Positions 42,096 through 52,239 of a stretch of DNA of 64,000 bases are shown here, piece after piece. A program made the position numbers and the translations under genes. The DNA is taken from contig CP032507.1 in NCBI GenBank assembly GCA_008375315.1, forward strand, positions 1 to 64,000, read 5' to 3'. The first letter of the stretch is position 1; the number at the start of each line of letters is the position of its first letter. The notes below the pieces were generated by a model. The model worked only from the letters and a program-made list of their open reading frames with translations, was not told the origin of the DNA and did no database searches. This DNA is from Ectothiorhodospiraceae bacterium BW-2 (GTDB taxonomy: Bacteria; Pseudomonadota; Gammaproteobacteria; Thiohalomonadales; Thiohalomonadaceae).

Positions 42096-43781
42096 ATGAA
42101 GTTTAGGTGGTTTAAATCTCTAAAACTAATTTTTATCGTAGTTGTTTTTTTACCATTTGTCGTTATTTCAATCTCCGGATTGGTTTTACAAAGATATGCC
42201 ATACAATCGTCTGGTGATGCACTAACAGCTATCACTGAAGAGGCGATTATAGAGATCGAAAAAAACAGACTAAAAACAGTGGTTGATTCCTCTTTAGCGC
42301 TAATAAAACCCTATCTTGAAAAGCCTAATCAACAGGGAAAACAGCAGGCGATGGAGCTGTTGGCTAATTATACTTTTGATGGAGGAAATGGATATCTATT
42401 TGGCTACCAAAACGACGGTACTCGCATCTTATTAGGGCCATCTCGTAAAGAGTTAGGGCAAAACTTTATCGGCCTACGCGATAAAAATGGTCAAATGATT
42501 ATTCAGGATATGATTCGTATCACTAAGCAGGGAGGCGGATACTACACCTACTACTTCCCCAAACCTGGAGAGACAGATCCAAGCCCAAAGTACTCCTATC
42601 TTATCGATATACCAAAATGGGATATGTTTATTGGAACCGGATTATATATTGATAGTCTTAACACTATATTAACTAATATTAATGAAAAAAAATCTGTCAC
42701 TAAAACAGAGGCTTTTCAACGCTCACTTTTTATTATTAGCGCTATTGCTATCTTGGTTATTATAGCAACACTTTATGCGGTTGAACTGCTCACAAAAACA
42801 CTTAATCATCTCTCCGATTCAGTCCAAAACCTTACCCACGGCAATGGTGATTTAACTCAACACATTCCCTCATCAGGTATCGATATATTGGATAATATTG
42901 CTCTCAATTTTAATCAATTTATCGACTACCTAGCCAACGACATAAAAATACTAAAAAGGAGTAGTACCGATCTATTAACAGCCACAACGAACGCATCAAA
43001 AAACCAGACAACGCTTGCGCACGAGATCGAGACTCAAAAAAATAATACACTACAAGTCGTATCGGCTATCGATGAGCTAAATACCACCGCAACTGACATT
43101 GCCGCTAATATGGAGATTACCAGCGATTTCTCTGACAAATCGAATGAGTCGATGCGACAGATCGTGGAGGAAATTGACAGATCTATCAGTAGCCTTAATC
43201 AGTTAAATCAAATCCTTAACGAAATTGAGGAGTCGGTAGGTGAGCTGACAGACAATGTTACCCATATTAACCGAGCGTTAGGAGTTATTCGGGGAATCTC
43301 AGAGCAGACAAATCTGCTCGCGCTCAATGCGGCTATTGAGGCTGCACGCGCCGGAGAGCAGGGACGGGGCTTTGCGGTTGTTGCGGATGAGGTGCGCACA
43401 TTAGCGCAAAAATCCCAAGCGAGTACGGTTGAAATTGCAGATATTTTAGAAAAACTGACGCAAAGTTCAGAAAATAGCCGCAACGATGTGCAACGAAGCA
43501 CCAAGGGTCGCCAAGGGGTTGAGCAGGCGTTGGCCTATATGAAGACCTTAGTTGCCCAAACAACGGAACTTATCTCACAACTTACCGAGCGAAATAGTCA
43601 GGTTGCTACAGCCGCTAACGAGCAGTCAGCGGTCGTTGCCGAGATTGCACACTCATCTAATCGGATATCTAGCTCATCGGAACAGATCCAAGAGTATAGC
43701 GAACAGACCTCTCAACAGTTCGTAAGGGTGACAGCCATCTCGAAAGAGATCGCCACGATAGCCGATAAGTTTCGCGTGTAG
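42096..43781 (+). CDS. Methyl-accepting chemotaxis protein with a single Cache domain
   Basis: About 561 residues: TM1 near 10-30, a periplasmic sCache_2-like sensor ([20 protein letters not shown], then [17 protein letters not shown]), TM2 near 210-235, HAMP, and a cytoplasmic signalling domain with the hairpin tip [20 protein letters not shown]. It would sense a small carboxylate-like ligand and steer CheA. No C-terminal CheR pentapeptide is present. The ATG at 42096 follows AGGGGG at good spacing; upstream in-frame ATGs at 42063 and 42066 are less likely. GC is lower than its surroundings. Confidence 0.9.
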   Translation: MKFRWFKSLKLIFIVVVFLPFVVISISGLVLQRYAIQSSGDALTAITEEAIIEIEKNRLKTVVDSSLALIKPYLEKPNQQGKQQAMELLANYTFDGGNGYLFGYQNDGTRILLGPSRKELGQNFIGLRDKNGQMIIQDMIRITKQGGGYYTYYFPKPGETDPSPKYSYLIDIPKWDMFIGTGLYIDSLNTILTNINEKKSVTKTEAFQRSLFIISAIAILVIIATLYAVELLTKTLNHLSDSVQNLTHGNGDLTQHIPSSGIDILDNIALNFNQFIDYLANDIKILKRSSTDLLTATTNASKNQTTLAHEIETQKNNTLQVVSAIDELNTTATDIAANMEITSDFSDKSNESMRQIVEEIDRSISSLNQLNQILNEIEESVGELTDNVTHINRALGVIRGISEQTNLLALNAAIEAARAGEQGRGFAVVADEVRTLAQKSQASTVEIADILEKLTQSSENSRNDVQRSTKGRQGVEQALAYMKTLVAQTTELISQLTERNSQVATAANEQSAVVAEIAHSSNRISSSSEQIQEYSEQTSQQFVRVTAISKEIATIADKFRV

Positions 43782-43894
43782 CCCAAGCAGCATAGCTAGA
43801 GTCAGACCGAGGTGAGTTAACCGCCAGTTTAAACTTGCTGAAAAAACGGCAAACCGTTATTATCTCAACCCAATACTACTGAAGGAGATTACCC

Positions 43895-44272
43895 ATGGGA
43901 CTGATGTCTGCACTGACAGGAAATGCTAGCGAAATCGATAGCGCTACCGTTATGAAGGAGCTTGGCCCAATGTTGGCCGAGGAAGAAGAGGTCACCAAAG
44001 CGTATAAGATGGTGCGCGACTACTTTGTCTTTACCACCTACCGCCTGTTAATGGTTGATAAGCAGGGGCTGACCGGTAAAAAGACCGAATACCGCTCTAT
44101 CCCCTACCGCACCATTATCACCTTTAAGGTCGAGACGGCCGGACACGGTTTCGATGATGCGGAACTAACCATCCAACTCTCGACTGGCGAGGAGATTAAG
44201 CGCGAATTTAATAAAGGGATTAATGTTGCCGAACTACAACAGGCGATAGCGACCCATATTGCACGGCACTAA
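43895..44272 (+). CDS. Bacterial PH-domain protein
   Basis: The 125-residue protein has a single pleckstrin-homology-like fold of the bacterial PH type: EEEEVTKAYKMVRDYFVFTT, YRLLMVDKQGLTGKKTEYRS, IPYRTIITFKVETAG and a closing helix VAELQQAIATHI. Function is unknown; homologues occur singly in many proteobacteria. A strong GAAGGAG ribosome site precedes the ATG, and a short AACGG/CCGTT hairpin lies upstream at about 43845-43858. It is convergent with the next gene. Confidence 0.85.
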   Translation: MGLMSALTGNASEIDSATVMKELGPMLAEEEEVTKAYKMVRDYFVFTTYRLLMVDKQGLTGKKTEYRSIPYRTIITFKVETAGHGFDDAELTIQLSTGEEIKREFNKGINVAELQQAIATHIARH

Positions 44273-44293
44273 ATTCCCAGCGGACGGCTATAA

Positions 44294-45535
44294 CTACATC
44301 GCCCTAATTTGGCCGCTTAGTAGCTCAAACTCCTCCTTCATCTTAAGATTCTCAAACGGTTTGAGGGCAGGAGTTTGCATCGACATCACCTCTTGAAATA
44401 GCTGTTTATTCTCTGCCATCATCGAGGCAAGCACTGCGGAGACAGTCACAGTACGATAGGTATTGAGGGCAACATTATAGGTGCGCTTGACCGTACTCAT
44501 CGCCGCCTCTGTCGTGCGTTTATCTCCTCTAAGTATCCCCTTGTAGTGATCAATGACCTTAAGGTTATACTCTTGGCTAGCTAAATTTTTACGGTAGATT
44601 GCGGCGTGCTCACCCTTTTCCCGCTTGAGTAGCGCTTTGGTTTCGTTGATTAGCTCACTGTTTTTAATTCTAATTTTGTCAATAGCCGCCATGTAACTCT
44701 CAAGCTGAGCGATATATTGTCGTTGAATATGTAGTTGTAGCTCGATCAGGACTAGATACATCGCATAATATTTTTTGGCCGCCTCAAGATTCTCACCGGT
44801 CGAGGCGGTAATCTCCGCAAGCTGTTGCGTTAACTCGTCAATGACCGCAAACACAGTCACCATCGCCACAATATCGCGACTATCGACCCGCGCTAACAGT
44901 ACCTCGACTTGAGCTAGCTCTAATTCGACGCCATAGCCGGCTAAGCGCTGCTGTACCTTAGCGGTTAGCACATCAATCGCTTGCTCATATTCAATAATGG
45001 CTCTGTCGTACTCCTCAGCCTTATCGAGTAGTTTCTGCTTATCACTACCTATCGAAATAACCGCAGAGGCGCGTAGATCAGCCGCCTCCTGCTTCTGTTT
45101 AACAATCTTTGCCTTAATCTTCTCAATCGCGACTCGATCACCAAGTAGCTGATCATCGTCCATTAGGGTGTATATTTTGGCAATAATCTCATCAATCTTC
45201 TCACCATAATCGGCCTTGGTGGTGCGATAGAAGCTCGACTCTGGCGCATCCGCCTGCTTGGTGCGTAGATCATCAATGTCGTTAAAATAGCCGTTAAAGT
45301 CATCCCATGCGATCATCGCCTGCTGTTTAGCGAGCGGAATATCGCCTTGATCTTCAGCTTGAAAGAGATCGCGAGCAGCACTCACAGTCCCTTGCCAAGC
45401 ATCGTCTGTGAGCTGTTTAGTCTTATCCCACCCCTCTTTAATCGTCTCTGACCAGTCAGCAGCAGCGCTAGAGTGGTAGATCGCTAACGCAGTCAATACT
45501 GCCATCAATCGATGAAAATCTACTTTCTGTCCCAT
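44294..45535 (-). CDS. Secreted coiled-coil protein, unknown
   Basis: A 413-residue protein beginning with a signal-peptide-like segment (LMAVLTALAIYHSSAAA). The mature part is almost entirely helical, with charged heptads over residues ~120-330 (EKIKAKIVKQKQEAADLRAS, then DKAEEYDRAIIEYEQAIDVL). A Trp/Lys-rich section follows the signal peptide (WSETIKEGWDKTKQLTDDAW). I recognise no family; it has no cysteine pair and no lipobox. It stands between the PH-domain gene (convergent) and modC, 73 bp after the modC stop in the opposite sense of shared transcription, so it may share the mod orientation but probably has its own promoter. Confidence 0.7.
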   Translation of the reverse strand: MGQKVDFHRLMAVLTALAIYHSSAAADWSETIKEGWDKTKQLTDDAWQGTVSAARDLFQAEDQGDIPLAKQQAMIAWDDFNGYFNDIDDLRTKQADAPESSFYRTTKADYGEKIDEIIAKIYTLMDDDQLLGDRVAIEKIKAKIVKQKQEAADLRASAVISIGSDKQKLLDKAEEYDRAIIEYEQAIDVLTAKVQQRLAGYGVELELAQVEVLLARVDSRDIVAMVTVFAVIDELTQQLAEITASTGENLEAAKKYYAMYLVLIELQLHIQRQYIAQLESYMAAIDKIRIKNSELINETKALLKREKGEHAAIYRKNLASQEYNLKVIDHYKGILRGDKRTTEAAMSTVKRTYNVALNTYRTVTVSAVLASMMAENKQLFQEVMSMQTPALKPFENLKMKEEFELLSGQIRAM

Positions 45536-45607
45536 ATCGAGTCACCTTACAGTTAAATTAGCTATCGCCCCGATTGTACGCTAATTGATCATGGGGTTAA
45601 ACTCAGT

Positions 45608-46681
45608 TTAGTCCAATAGCGCCACACTCTTGACTTGAGCGTAGATTAACATCCCCTCTCGCAACCCTAGTGCTAACCCAGAGCGACGGGTAATGCGGGC
45701 GAGTAAAATCTGGCCATCTAATAGCCGCAGCCGTACCAGTAGTTGGGTCTGATCGGCATCGCGAGTCTCAACAATCTGCGCGGGGAAGATATTCAAAATA
45801 GAGGTATCGTGACGGCTATGTAACGCGAGGCTAACATCTCGGGCGTGGATCTGAATCCGTGCCCTAGAGCCAAAGGGAAGCGCCTCACGCGGCACCAGAA
45901 ACCGGTTGCCTCCACAGGTGATGGCGGTAAGATGAAAGCTCTCATCGTGACCACTAACAACCCCCTCCAGAATTGAGGTGGCCTCATCCGCTCCGGCAAG
46001 GGTGAGATCGAGCGAAGTCATCAGGTCACTCACTAGCCCATTCGCGCGCACCCGACCCGCCTCTAGTAGCACCATCCGATCGGCGAGGCGGGCCACTTCG
46101 CGAATATCGTGGGAGACATAGAGCACCGGTAGCTGCAACTCACGATGGAGTCGCTCCAGATAGGGCAAAATTGCCGTTTTAGCCATCTGATCAAGGGCGG
46201 CCAGCGGCTCATCCATCAGTAGCAGACGGGGACGGGATAGGAGGGCACGGGCGATGGCCACTCGCTGCCTCTCGCCACCCGATAAGCGCTCGGGACGGCG
46301 GTTAAGTAGATCGCCAATGCCTAGCAGCTCGACAATATCCTCTTGCCGCACGCTACCGACTCTCTGCCTGTTACCGTGGTGACGCGAGTAGTCGAGATTG
46401 CCCTGTACACTCAGGTGGGGAAAGAGGCTCGCCTCCTGAAATACATAGCCGATAGGGCGCTGATGAGGCGGTAACCATTGCCGCCCCTGCTGCCATATCT
46501 CGCCCTCTATTAGGCAGTGGCCACTCGCCCTGTGTAGGCCGGCGACGCAGCGTAACACGGTCGTTTTGCCACAACCGGAGCGACCGAACAGCGCCGTCAC
46601 ACCCGCGCTAGGGACTTCGAACTGAACATCCAGCGCAAACCCGCTAGGCCAGTGGTGACGAAAATCGACCTTAATGCTCAT
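45608..46681 (-). CDS. modC: Molybdate ABC transporter ATPase ModC
   Basis: The 357-residue protein has the ATPase core with Walker [14 protein letters not shown] near 32, signature [17 protein letters not shown] near 130, Walker [13 protein letters not shown] and the H-loop [16 protein letters not shown]-terminal Mop/TOBE domain (residues ~295-355) binds oxyanions, as in ModC. It energises high-affinity molybdate import. Its start overlaps the end of modB by 11 bp, so the genes are co-translated. Length is standard and all motifs are intact. Confidence 0.93.
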   Translation of the reverse strand: MSIKVDFRHHWPSGFALDVQFEVPSAGVTALFGRSGCGKTTVLRCVAGLHRASGHCLIEGEIWQQGRQWLPPHQRPIGYVFQEASLFPHLSVQGNLDYSRHHGNRQRVGSVRQEDIVELLGIGDLLNRRPERLSGGERQRVAIARALLSRPRLLLMDEPLAALDQMAKTAILPYLERLHRELQLPVLYVSHDIREVARLADRMVLLEAGRVRANGLVSDLMTSLDLTLAGADEATSILEGVVSGHDESFHLTAITCGGNRFLVPREALPFGSRARIQIHARDVSLALHSRHDTSILNIFPAQIVETRDADQTQLLVRLRLLDGQILLARITRRSGLALGLREGMLIYAQVKSVALLD

Positions 46682-47351
46682 CTCGCGCCCCTTTTAAGTG
46701 CCGTTCCAGATGAAACATACTCACCACGACTAAGAACGAAAAGAGTAACATGCCGCCAGAGAGCCAGTGGGCCTGAGTCCACTCCAGCGACTCGACATGG
46801 TCATAGATAGCGACCGATAGCACCTTAGTCTCGCCCGGAATATTGCCGCCAATCATCAATATCACCCCGAACTCACCGACCGTATGGGCAAAACCCAGTA
46901 CCGCACCGGTTAAAAAGCCGGGACGAGCTAGCGGCACGGCAACGGTGAAAAAGGCACGCCAAGGGCCAGCCCGTAGAGTCGCTGCGACCTCCATCGGGCG
47001 CGACCCCATCGCCTCAAAGGCGTTTCTCACCGGCTGGATGACAAACGGCATCGAGTACAACACCGAACCGACGACCAGACCACTAAAGGTAAACGGCAGA
47101 GTACCTATCCCTAACCAAGTCGTAAACTGCCCCACCGGACCGTTAGGGCCGAGTATCAGTAGGAGATAAAAGCCAAGTACCGTCGGGGGAAGGACTAACG
47201 GTAGGGCGACAATAGCCCCAACCCAGTCGCGACACCAGCAGCGGGTTCGCGCCAACCACCAAGCGATGGGGGTACCGATAATTAGCAACAGCAGCGTAGT
47301 TACCGTCGCTAGTTTTAGAGTCAACCAGACCGGTTGCCAATCGAAAGGCAT
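46671..47351 (-). CDS. modB: Molybdate ABC transporter permease ModB
   Basis: At 226 residues it has the ModB length, five or so hydrophobic segments ([20 protein letters not shown] at the start), [14 protein letters not shown], and the EAA loop [20 protein letters not shown], followed by [17 protein letters not shown], typical of ModB. It forms the membrane channel with ModC. It starts 9 bp after modA and overlaps modC. Confidence 0.93.
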   Translation of the reverse strand: MPFDWQPVWLTLKLATVTTLLLLIIGTPIAWWLARTRCWCRDWVGAIVALPLVLPPTVLGFYLLLILGPNGPVGQFTTWLGIGTLPFTFSGLVVGSVLYSMPFVIQPVRNAFEAMGSRPMEVAATLRAGPWRAFFTVAVPLARPGFLTGAVLGFAHTVGEFGVILMIGGNIPGETKVLSVAIYDHVESLEWTQAHWLSGGMLLFSFLVVVSMFHLERHLKGARDEH

Positions 47352-47360
47352 AGGAGCTCC

Positions 47361-48110
47361 TTATGGGGTGTTTTCAGTCGCGTAACCGTATTTACGGATA
47401 ATGGTGCGTGCTGTATCGCTCTGCAGGTAGTCGATTAGCGCTCTGGCGGCTCGATTATCGTTACCCCTAGTCAGTAGTACCGCATCTTGGCGAATAGGGG
47501 TATAGAGTCCATCGGGTACTAGCCAGCGACTGCCGCTACTATCGAGCACAATCTGAGCTAGAGCGATGAATCCCAATTGAGCATTACCGGTAGAGACAAA
47601 CTGGTGTGTTTGGGCAATACTATCGCCGGTAACCAATTTGCGCTGAAGCTGAGGGTAAATACCAAGATTTTGCATCACCTCCATGGCGGCAACGCCGTAA
47701 GGGGCCGTCTTGGGGTTGGCAAGGGCTAGATGAGAGAAATCAGCCTTTTTTAAAGCCTCAGCATCGATCTGGCGCTTAGCGTCGCTGCTCCATAGCACTA
47801 GTTTGCCTATCGCGTAGGTAAAGCGCCCACTGGCCTGTTGGTTACCCTCTAATTTCTCTGGACGCACCTGATCTGCGGCCAGAAAGAGATCAAACGGTGC
47901 CCCATGAATAATCTGAGCATAAAGTTTGCCGGTGGAGCCGTAGCTAATCACCGTCTGATGGCCACTACTCTGCTCGAAGGCGCTAGCGATCTCTCTCATC
48001 GCAGCGGTAAAGTTAGCGGCGACCGCGACTCGAACCTCATCGGCTTGAGCTAACGCGGTAACAATAAGTAGTGCCAGCGCACTGAGGCTTCGTAAGCAAC
48101 CCATTGTCAT
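47361..48110 (-). CDS. modA: Periplasmic molybdate-binding protein ModA
   Basis: About 249 residues, with a signal peptide (LRSLSALALLIVTALAQA) and the mature start DEVRVAVAANFTAAMREIA. Binding-protein blocks seen are VISYGSTGKLYAQI, APFDLFLAADQ and the VSTGNAQLGFIALAQ motif. It captures molybdate for ModBC. ATG 48110 is chosen because CAGGAG lies seven to eight bases before it, inside the longer frame that opens at 48128. No ModE-type operator was recognised upstream. Confidence 0.93.
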   Translation of the reverse strand: MTMGCLRSLSALALLIVTALAQADEVRVAVAANFTAAMREIASAFEQSSGHQTVISYGSTGKLYAQIIHGAPFDLFLAADQVRPEKLEGNQQASGRFTYAIGKLVLWSSDAKRQIDAEALKKADFSHLALANPKTAPYGVAAMEVMQNLGIYPQLQRKLVTGDSIAQTHQFVSTGNAQLGFIALAQIVLDSSGSRWLVPDGLYTPIRQDAVLLTRGNDNRAARALIDYLQSDTARTIIRKYGYATENTP

Positions 48111-48648
48111 AGTTAACTGCTCCTGCATAGTTTATAAAGAGTTAGGTTTTACCATTTGGCGGTTTAGATTATACAGCAAAATACGAGCCAAATAGGGTCG
48201 CCAGAGAGCTATTCGAACATATCGTTTGCAGGGTAAGATAGGAAGCGGATGATTTTCATCCAATGAAGTCGTTGATTTGTAACAAAAACCACCATCGAAC
48301 GAACCAAACCGCACTGCGGCGACACACATGCAACGATGAACAGGGCCTCTAAAAATGTTTGGCCCTTCACCCTGTCTTACCTATGACAGCAAGTGTTTGG
48401 CCACTCTGGCCTCTACTGACTTTAATTACACGAGAAAAATTGGGATTGTTGCGCACCAATAAGTTACCGCCGTATAGGTAGTTAAAAATGGCGAAGGCAT
48501 TGCCTAGGTCTCTTGTGTCTATTAACACAGAGGGAAGGCCCATGACACTATGGCAGGCGTTGGTTGAAATTTAATCGATGGCACAGGGCATAGATATATG
48601 CTAAAATCGACCATGTTTTTTATCCTAACTTAATTTTTAAAGTGTTGT
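48111..48648. other. Intergenic region upstream of modA
   Basis: There is no supported gene over more than 500 bp. It contains a decayed copy of the dispersed motif at 48331-48347 (CAACGATGAACAGGGCC). The 48130-48330 part should hold the modA promoter; I see no clear box or a molybdenum-riboswitch structure. Confidence 0.5.
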
Positions 48649-49500
48649 ATGTGCCGTACCCCCAGTCGCTGTATTGTTATGCTGTCACTTTTTGGCGTGT
48701 TAGAGCTCGCTACCGTTATCTTGTGGTTGATTTTAAATAGTGAGCGCCTACAAGCAGATCCCTTTGTGCTTACAGGCATCGATATCGGGTTTATTGTGTT
48801 TGGGGTAGCCATGTTTGTTGGCACCGCTCTTGCCGCAGTCCGTTTAGCAAATTTGCAAAAACAGCTCTTGAGTGAACATGATGGTGCTTGGCCTGCAGGG
48901 ATGGTGCGCGATAGGTTTACCTTGGCAACGCTGCGGCAATATCTGGCTCATACTCCTCCACGACAAAATTCAGCATTAAGTCGAATACTGTTTGACGCCT
49001 TGCTGCCGCCACTACAGCGTCGGTTTTTAGTGGCGATCTCTGTGGCTGTGTTACTGACGAGCGGCTTGACACTCTATATGATGCTTAGATTAGTAGATGA
49101 GGTAGTTCCGATGGACGAGAGTGTGCCAGACTTTACTCTGTTATGGGGCGCGTTAGGTGGCATCACGCTTTTGGTTCCTGTTACCTTAGCGGTCATTTTT
49201 TTCTGGAAGCGGCACCAAGCTAACCAGTTGATGGCCTATGGTCAGGTGGTTGAAGGGCAACTGGCATCGATACGCCGAGGTGGCAAAGGGGCTGTATGGG
49301 CGAAGGTCACCTACCCCTATCGAGGTGAGGTTCATACTGCACCACTACTGTTACCCTTGCACAGCGGCCTCTATCCGGCGCTACTTTGTCGGGAGCAGCG
49401 GCAACAGGCTATTTGGATTTTAGCGGCCCCCATGCAGATGCGTGCCACCTATCTCATCGATCCACACATAGAGGAGTCGGAAACGATTGTAAGCGAGTAG
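48649..49500 (+). CDS. Four-helix membrane protein, unknown
   Basis: The 283-residue protein has two hydrophobic pairs: residues ~10-30 and 42-62 (LFGVLELATVILWLILN and GIDIGFIVFGVAMFVGTALA), and ~125-145 and 165-185 (LLWGALGGITLLVPVTLAVI). The C-terminal ~90 residues are beta-rich (YGQVVEGQLASIRRGGKGAV, then WAKVTYPYRGEVHTAPLLL), like the external domain of DUF3592 proteins; that resemblance is weak. No neighbour suggests a role. The start is an ATG in an AT-rich context without a clear ribosome site. Confidence 0.65.
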   Translation: MCRTPSRCIVMLSLFGVLELATVILWLILNSERLQADPFVLTGIDIGFIVFGVAMFVGTALAAVRLANLQKQLLSEHDGAWPAGMVRDRFTLATLRQYLAHTPPRQNSALSRILFDALLPPLQRRFLVAISVAVLLTSGLTLYMMLRLVDEVVPMDESVPDFTLLWGALGGITLLVPVTLAVIFFWKRHQANQLMAYGQVVEGQLASIRRGGKGAVWAKVTYPYRGEVHTAPLLLPLHSGLYPALLCREQRQQAIWILAAPMQMRATYLIDPHIEESETIVSE

Positions 49501-49572
49501 CTTTGCAGAAGTTACCGAATCGATACCTAATTTCATTTTTTGGGGCGTGTAGCAAGCTGTCACCATAACTTA

Positions 49573-50025
49573 TTAAATAGGCCAGAACCGCAATACCGCC
49601 ACAACCAAGCTACCTACCGCGACAGTCGTTGCAAAAAACCAGCGCATCTGTTGCTTAATCTCTAGATGAATCGCCATAATCTCATTATGTTGCAGATCGA
49701 GCCGTTTATCGATCTGCTCTAAACGCTTATCAATTTGCTCAAATCGTTTATCGACTTGTTCAAATCGTTTATCGACCTGTGCCCACATCTCTTCAAAGCG
49801 TTTATCTACCTGCTCAAACCGCTTATCAATTTGGAGCATGAGATCACGAATGAGCTCGCGCTGAGATTTAAGCTCCTCTCCCTGATTTTTTAGGGCCTCC
49901 TCAACCCGCACCATCCGTTCCCGTAGCTCAATCTCATAGACAACCGGCGGCCTTCCTAGTGACTGCTCGGCTAACCATCTACCTAGGTGGTTCTTAATAA
50001 AGGAGATATCCTCTTCAGCTAACAT
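49573..50025 (-). CDS. Membrane-anchored coiled-coil protein, array copy 1
   Basis: This 150-residue copy has a conserved N-terminus (MLAEEDISFIKNHLGRWLAE, GRPPVVYEIELRERMVRVEE), a coiled coil built of 7-residue repeats of the type VDKRFEQ, and a C-terminal transmembrane segment (FFATTVAVGSLVVAVLRFWP). It lacks the 11-residue MAEENRRRFEQ insert present in the other copies. The layout recalls repeat-containing, tail-anchored proteins such as Borrelia Bdr, but no homology is claimed. It is the last gene of a four-gene array, and its function is unknown. Confidence 0.8.
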   Translation of the reverse strand: MLAEEDISFIKNHLGRWLAEQSLGRPPVVYEIELRERMVRVEEALKNQGEELKSQRELIRDLMLQIDKRFEQVDKRFEEMWAQVDKRFEQVDKRFEQIDKRLEQIDKRLDLQHNEIMAIHLEIKQQMRWFFATTVAVGSLVVAVLRFWPI

Positions 50026-50227
50026 TTCACACCCTTTTATTTAATTGAGACCCTTGCACGACCGCATAGATTATTTATTTGTCATAAAGTTGGTTAGAGG
50101 CTATACGATCATGTCGATAACGGCTGTTGGCAAACTCAACTTTCAAGGGCATAGTTTGCGTTTGTGAAGCTATCGAACCCATACCCTTAGTGCATTGAGT
50201 AACCTGTCACTGCCATTCCAGCGTAAC

Positions 50228-50713
50228 TCAAACAGGCCAGAACCGCAATACCGCCACAACCAAGCTCCCTACCGCAACAGTCGTTGCAAAAAACCAACGC
50301 ATCTGCTGCTTAATCTCTAGATGAATGGCCATAATCTCATTATGTTGCAGATCGAGCCGTTTATCGATCTGCTCAAAACGCCGCCTATTCTCTTCGGCCA
50401 TCTGCTCTAAACGCTTATCAATTTGCTCAAATCGCTTATCGACTTGTTCAAATCGTTTATCGACCTGTGCCCACATCTCTTCAAAGCGTTTATCTACCTG
50501 CTCAAACCGCTTATCAATTTGGAGCATGAGATCACGAATGAGCTCGCGCTGAGATTTAAGCTCCTCTCCCTGATTTTTTAGGGCCTCCTCAACCCGCACC
50601 ATCCGTTCCCGTAGCTCAATCTCATAGACAACCGGCGGCCTTCCTAGTGACTGCTCGGCTAACCATCTACCTAGGTGGTTCTTAATAAAGGAGATATCCT
50701 CTTCAGCTAACAT
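50228..50713 (-). CDS. Membrane-anchored coiled-coil protein, array copy 2
   Basis: The 161-residue copy is identical in its N-terminal ~80 residues and C-terminal tail to its neighbours except at the last residue shared with copies 3 and 4 (RFWPV, versus RFWPI in copy 1). It contains the fewest VDKRFEQ-type repeats of the copies that carry the MAEENRRRFEQ segment. Its 202-bp upstream spacer is repeated before copies 1 and 3. Confidence 0.8.
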   Translation of the reverse strand: MLAEEDISFIKNHLGRWLAEQSLGRPPVVYEIELRERMVRVEEALKNQGEELKSQRELIRDLMLQIDKRFEQVDKRFEEMWAQVDKRFEQVDKRFEQIDKRLEQMAEENRRRFEQIDKRLDLQHNEIMAIHLEIKQQMRWFFATTVAVGSLVVAVLRFWPV

Positions 50714-50915
50714 TTCACACCCTTTTATTTAATTGAGACCCTTGCACGACCGCATAGATTATTTATTTGTCATAAAGTTGGTTAGAGGCTATACGATCAT
50801 GTCGATAACGGCTGTTGGCAAACTCAACTTTCAAGGGCATAGTTTGCGTTTGTGAAGCTATCGAACCCATACCCTTAGTGCATTGAGTAACCTGTCACTG
50901 CCATTCCAGCGTAAC

Positions 50916-51443
50916 TCAAACAGGCCAGAACCGCAATACCGCCACAACCAAGCTCCCTACCGCAACAGTCGTTGCAAAAAACCAACGCATCTGCTGCTTA
51001 ATCTCTAGATGAATGGCCATAATCTCATTATGTTGCAGATCGAGCCGTTTATCGATCTGCTCAAAACGCCGCCTATTCTCTTCGGCCATCTGCTCTAAAC
51101 GCTTATCAATTTGCTCAAATCGTTTATCGACTTGTTCAAAATGTTTATCGACTTGCTCAAATCGCTTATCGACTTGTTCAAATCGTTTATCGACCTGTGC
51201 CCACATCTCTTCAAAGCGTTTATCTACCTGCTCAAACCGCTTATCAATTTGGAGCATGAGATCACGAATGAGCTCGCGCTGAGATTTAAGCTCCTCTCCC
51301 TGATTTTTTAGGGCCTCCTCGACCCGCACCATCCGTTCCCGTAGCTCAATCTCATAGACAACCGGCGGCCTTCCTAGTGACTGCTCGGCTAACCATCTGC
51401 CTAGGTGGTTCTTAATAAAGGAGATATCCTCTTCAGCTAACAT
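50916..51443 (-). CDS. Membrane-anchored coiled-coil protein, array copy 3
   Basis: The longest copy, 175 residues, has two more 7-residue units than copy 2, including a variant VDKHFEQ. The heptad register is kept because each unit is seven residues. All else is as in the other copies: identical N-terminus, MAEENRRRFEQ segment and C-terminal membrane helix. Confidence 0.8.
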   Translation of the reverse strand: MLAEEDISFIKNHLGRWLAEQSLGRPPVVYEIELRERMVRVEEALKNQGEELKSQRELIRDLMLQIDKRFEQVDKRFEEMWAQVDKRFEQVDKRFEQVDKHFEQVDKRFEQIDKRLEQMAEENRRRFEQIDKRLDLQHNEIMAIHLEIKQQMRWFFATTVAVGSLVVAVLRFWPV

Positions 51444-51645
51444 TTCACACCCTTTTATTTAATTGAGGCCCTTGCACGACTGTATAGATTATTTATTTGT
51501 CATAAAGTTGGTTAGAGGCTATACGATCATGTCGATAACGGCTGTTGGCAAACTCAACTTTCAAGGGCATAGTTTGCGTTTGTGAAGCTATCGAACCCAT
51601 ACCCTTAGTGCATTGAGTAACCTGTCACTGCCATTCCAGCGTAAC

Positions 51646-52152
51646 TCAAACAGGCCAGAACCGCAATACCGCCACAACCAAGCTCCCTACCGCAACAGTC
51701 GTTGCAAAAAACCAACGCATCTGCTGCTTAATCTCTAGATGAATGGCCATAATCTCATTATGTTGCAGATCGAGCCGTTTATCGATCTGCTCAAAACGCC
51801 GCCTATTCTCTTCGGCCATCTGCTCTAAACGCTTATCAATTTGCTCAAATCGTTTATCGACTTGCTCAAATCGCTTATCGACTTGTTCAAATCGTTTATC
51901 GACCTGTGCCCACATCTCTTCAAAGCGTTTATCTACCTGCTCAAACCGCTTATCAATTTGGAGCATGAGATCACGAATGAGCTCGCGCTGAGATTTAAGC
52001 TCCTCTCCCTGATTTTTTAGGGCCTCCTCGACCCGCACCATCCGTTCCCGTAGCTCAATCTCATAGACAACCGGCGGCCTTCCTAGTGACTGCTCGGCTA
52101 ACCATCTGCCTAGGTGGTTCTTAATAAAGGAGATATCCTCTTCAGCTAACAT
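51646..52152 (-). CDS. Membrane-anchored coiled-coil protein, array copy 4
   Basis: At 168 residues it has one 7-residue unit more than copy 2 and one fewer than copy 3. It is the first gene of the array in transcription order. Its upstream region resembles the shared spacer but is more diverged and is cut 80 bp upstream by the IS4-like element, so its promoter may be altered. AAAGGGTG precedes the ATG in all four copies. Confidence 0.8.
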   Translation of the reverse strand: MLAEEDISFIKNHLGRWLAEQSLGRPPVVYEIELRERMVRVEEALKNQGEELKSQRELIRDLMLQIDKRFEQVDKRFEEMWAQVDKRFEQVDKRFEQVDKRFEQIDKRLEQMAEENRRRFEQIDKRLDLQHNEIMAIHLEIKQQMRWFFATTVAVGSLVVAVLRFWPV

Positions 52153-52239
52153 TTCACACCCTTTTATTTAATTGAGGCCCTTGCACGACTGTATAGCTTA
52201 TCCATTTTTCATACAGTTGGCTAGAGCCTATACGGTCAT

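Larger units (their letters stand above)
49573..52239. repeat. Four tandem ~655-730-bp gene-plus-spacer units
   Basis: Each unit is one coiled-coil gene plus a near-identical ~202-bp spacer (for example 50026-50227, 50714-50915, 51444-51645). Unit lengths differ by multiples of 21 bp in the coiled coil and by 33 bp in copy 1. A partial fifth spacer is split by the IS and continues at 53944. Confidence 0.9.

Noticed and set aside
49573-52152. Regularly spaced ~21-bp repeats resembling a CRISPR array
   Set aside because: They are in-frame units of a coiled-coil coding region with no variable spacers, and they repeat inside genes.
49573-52239. Diversity-generating retroelement target
   Set aside because: There is no reverse transcriptase or template repeat; variation is in whole 21-bp units.
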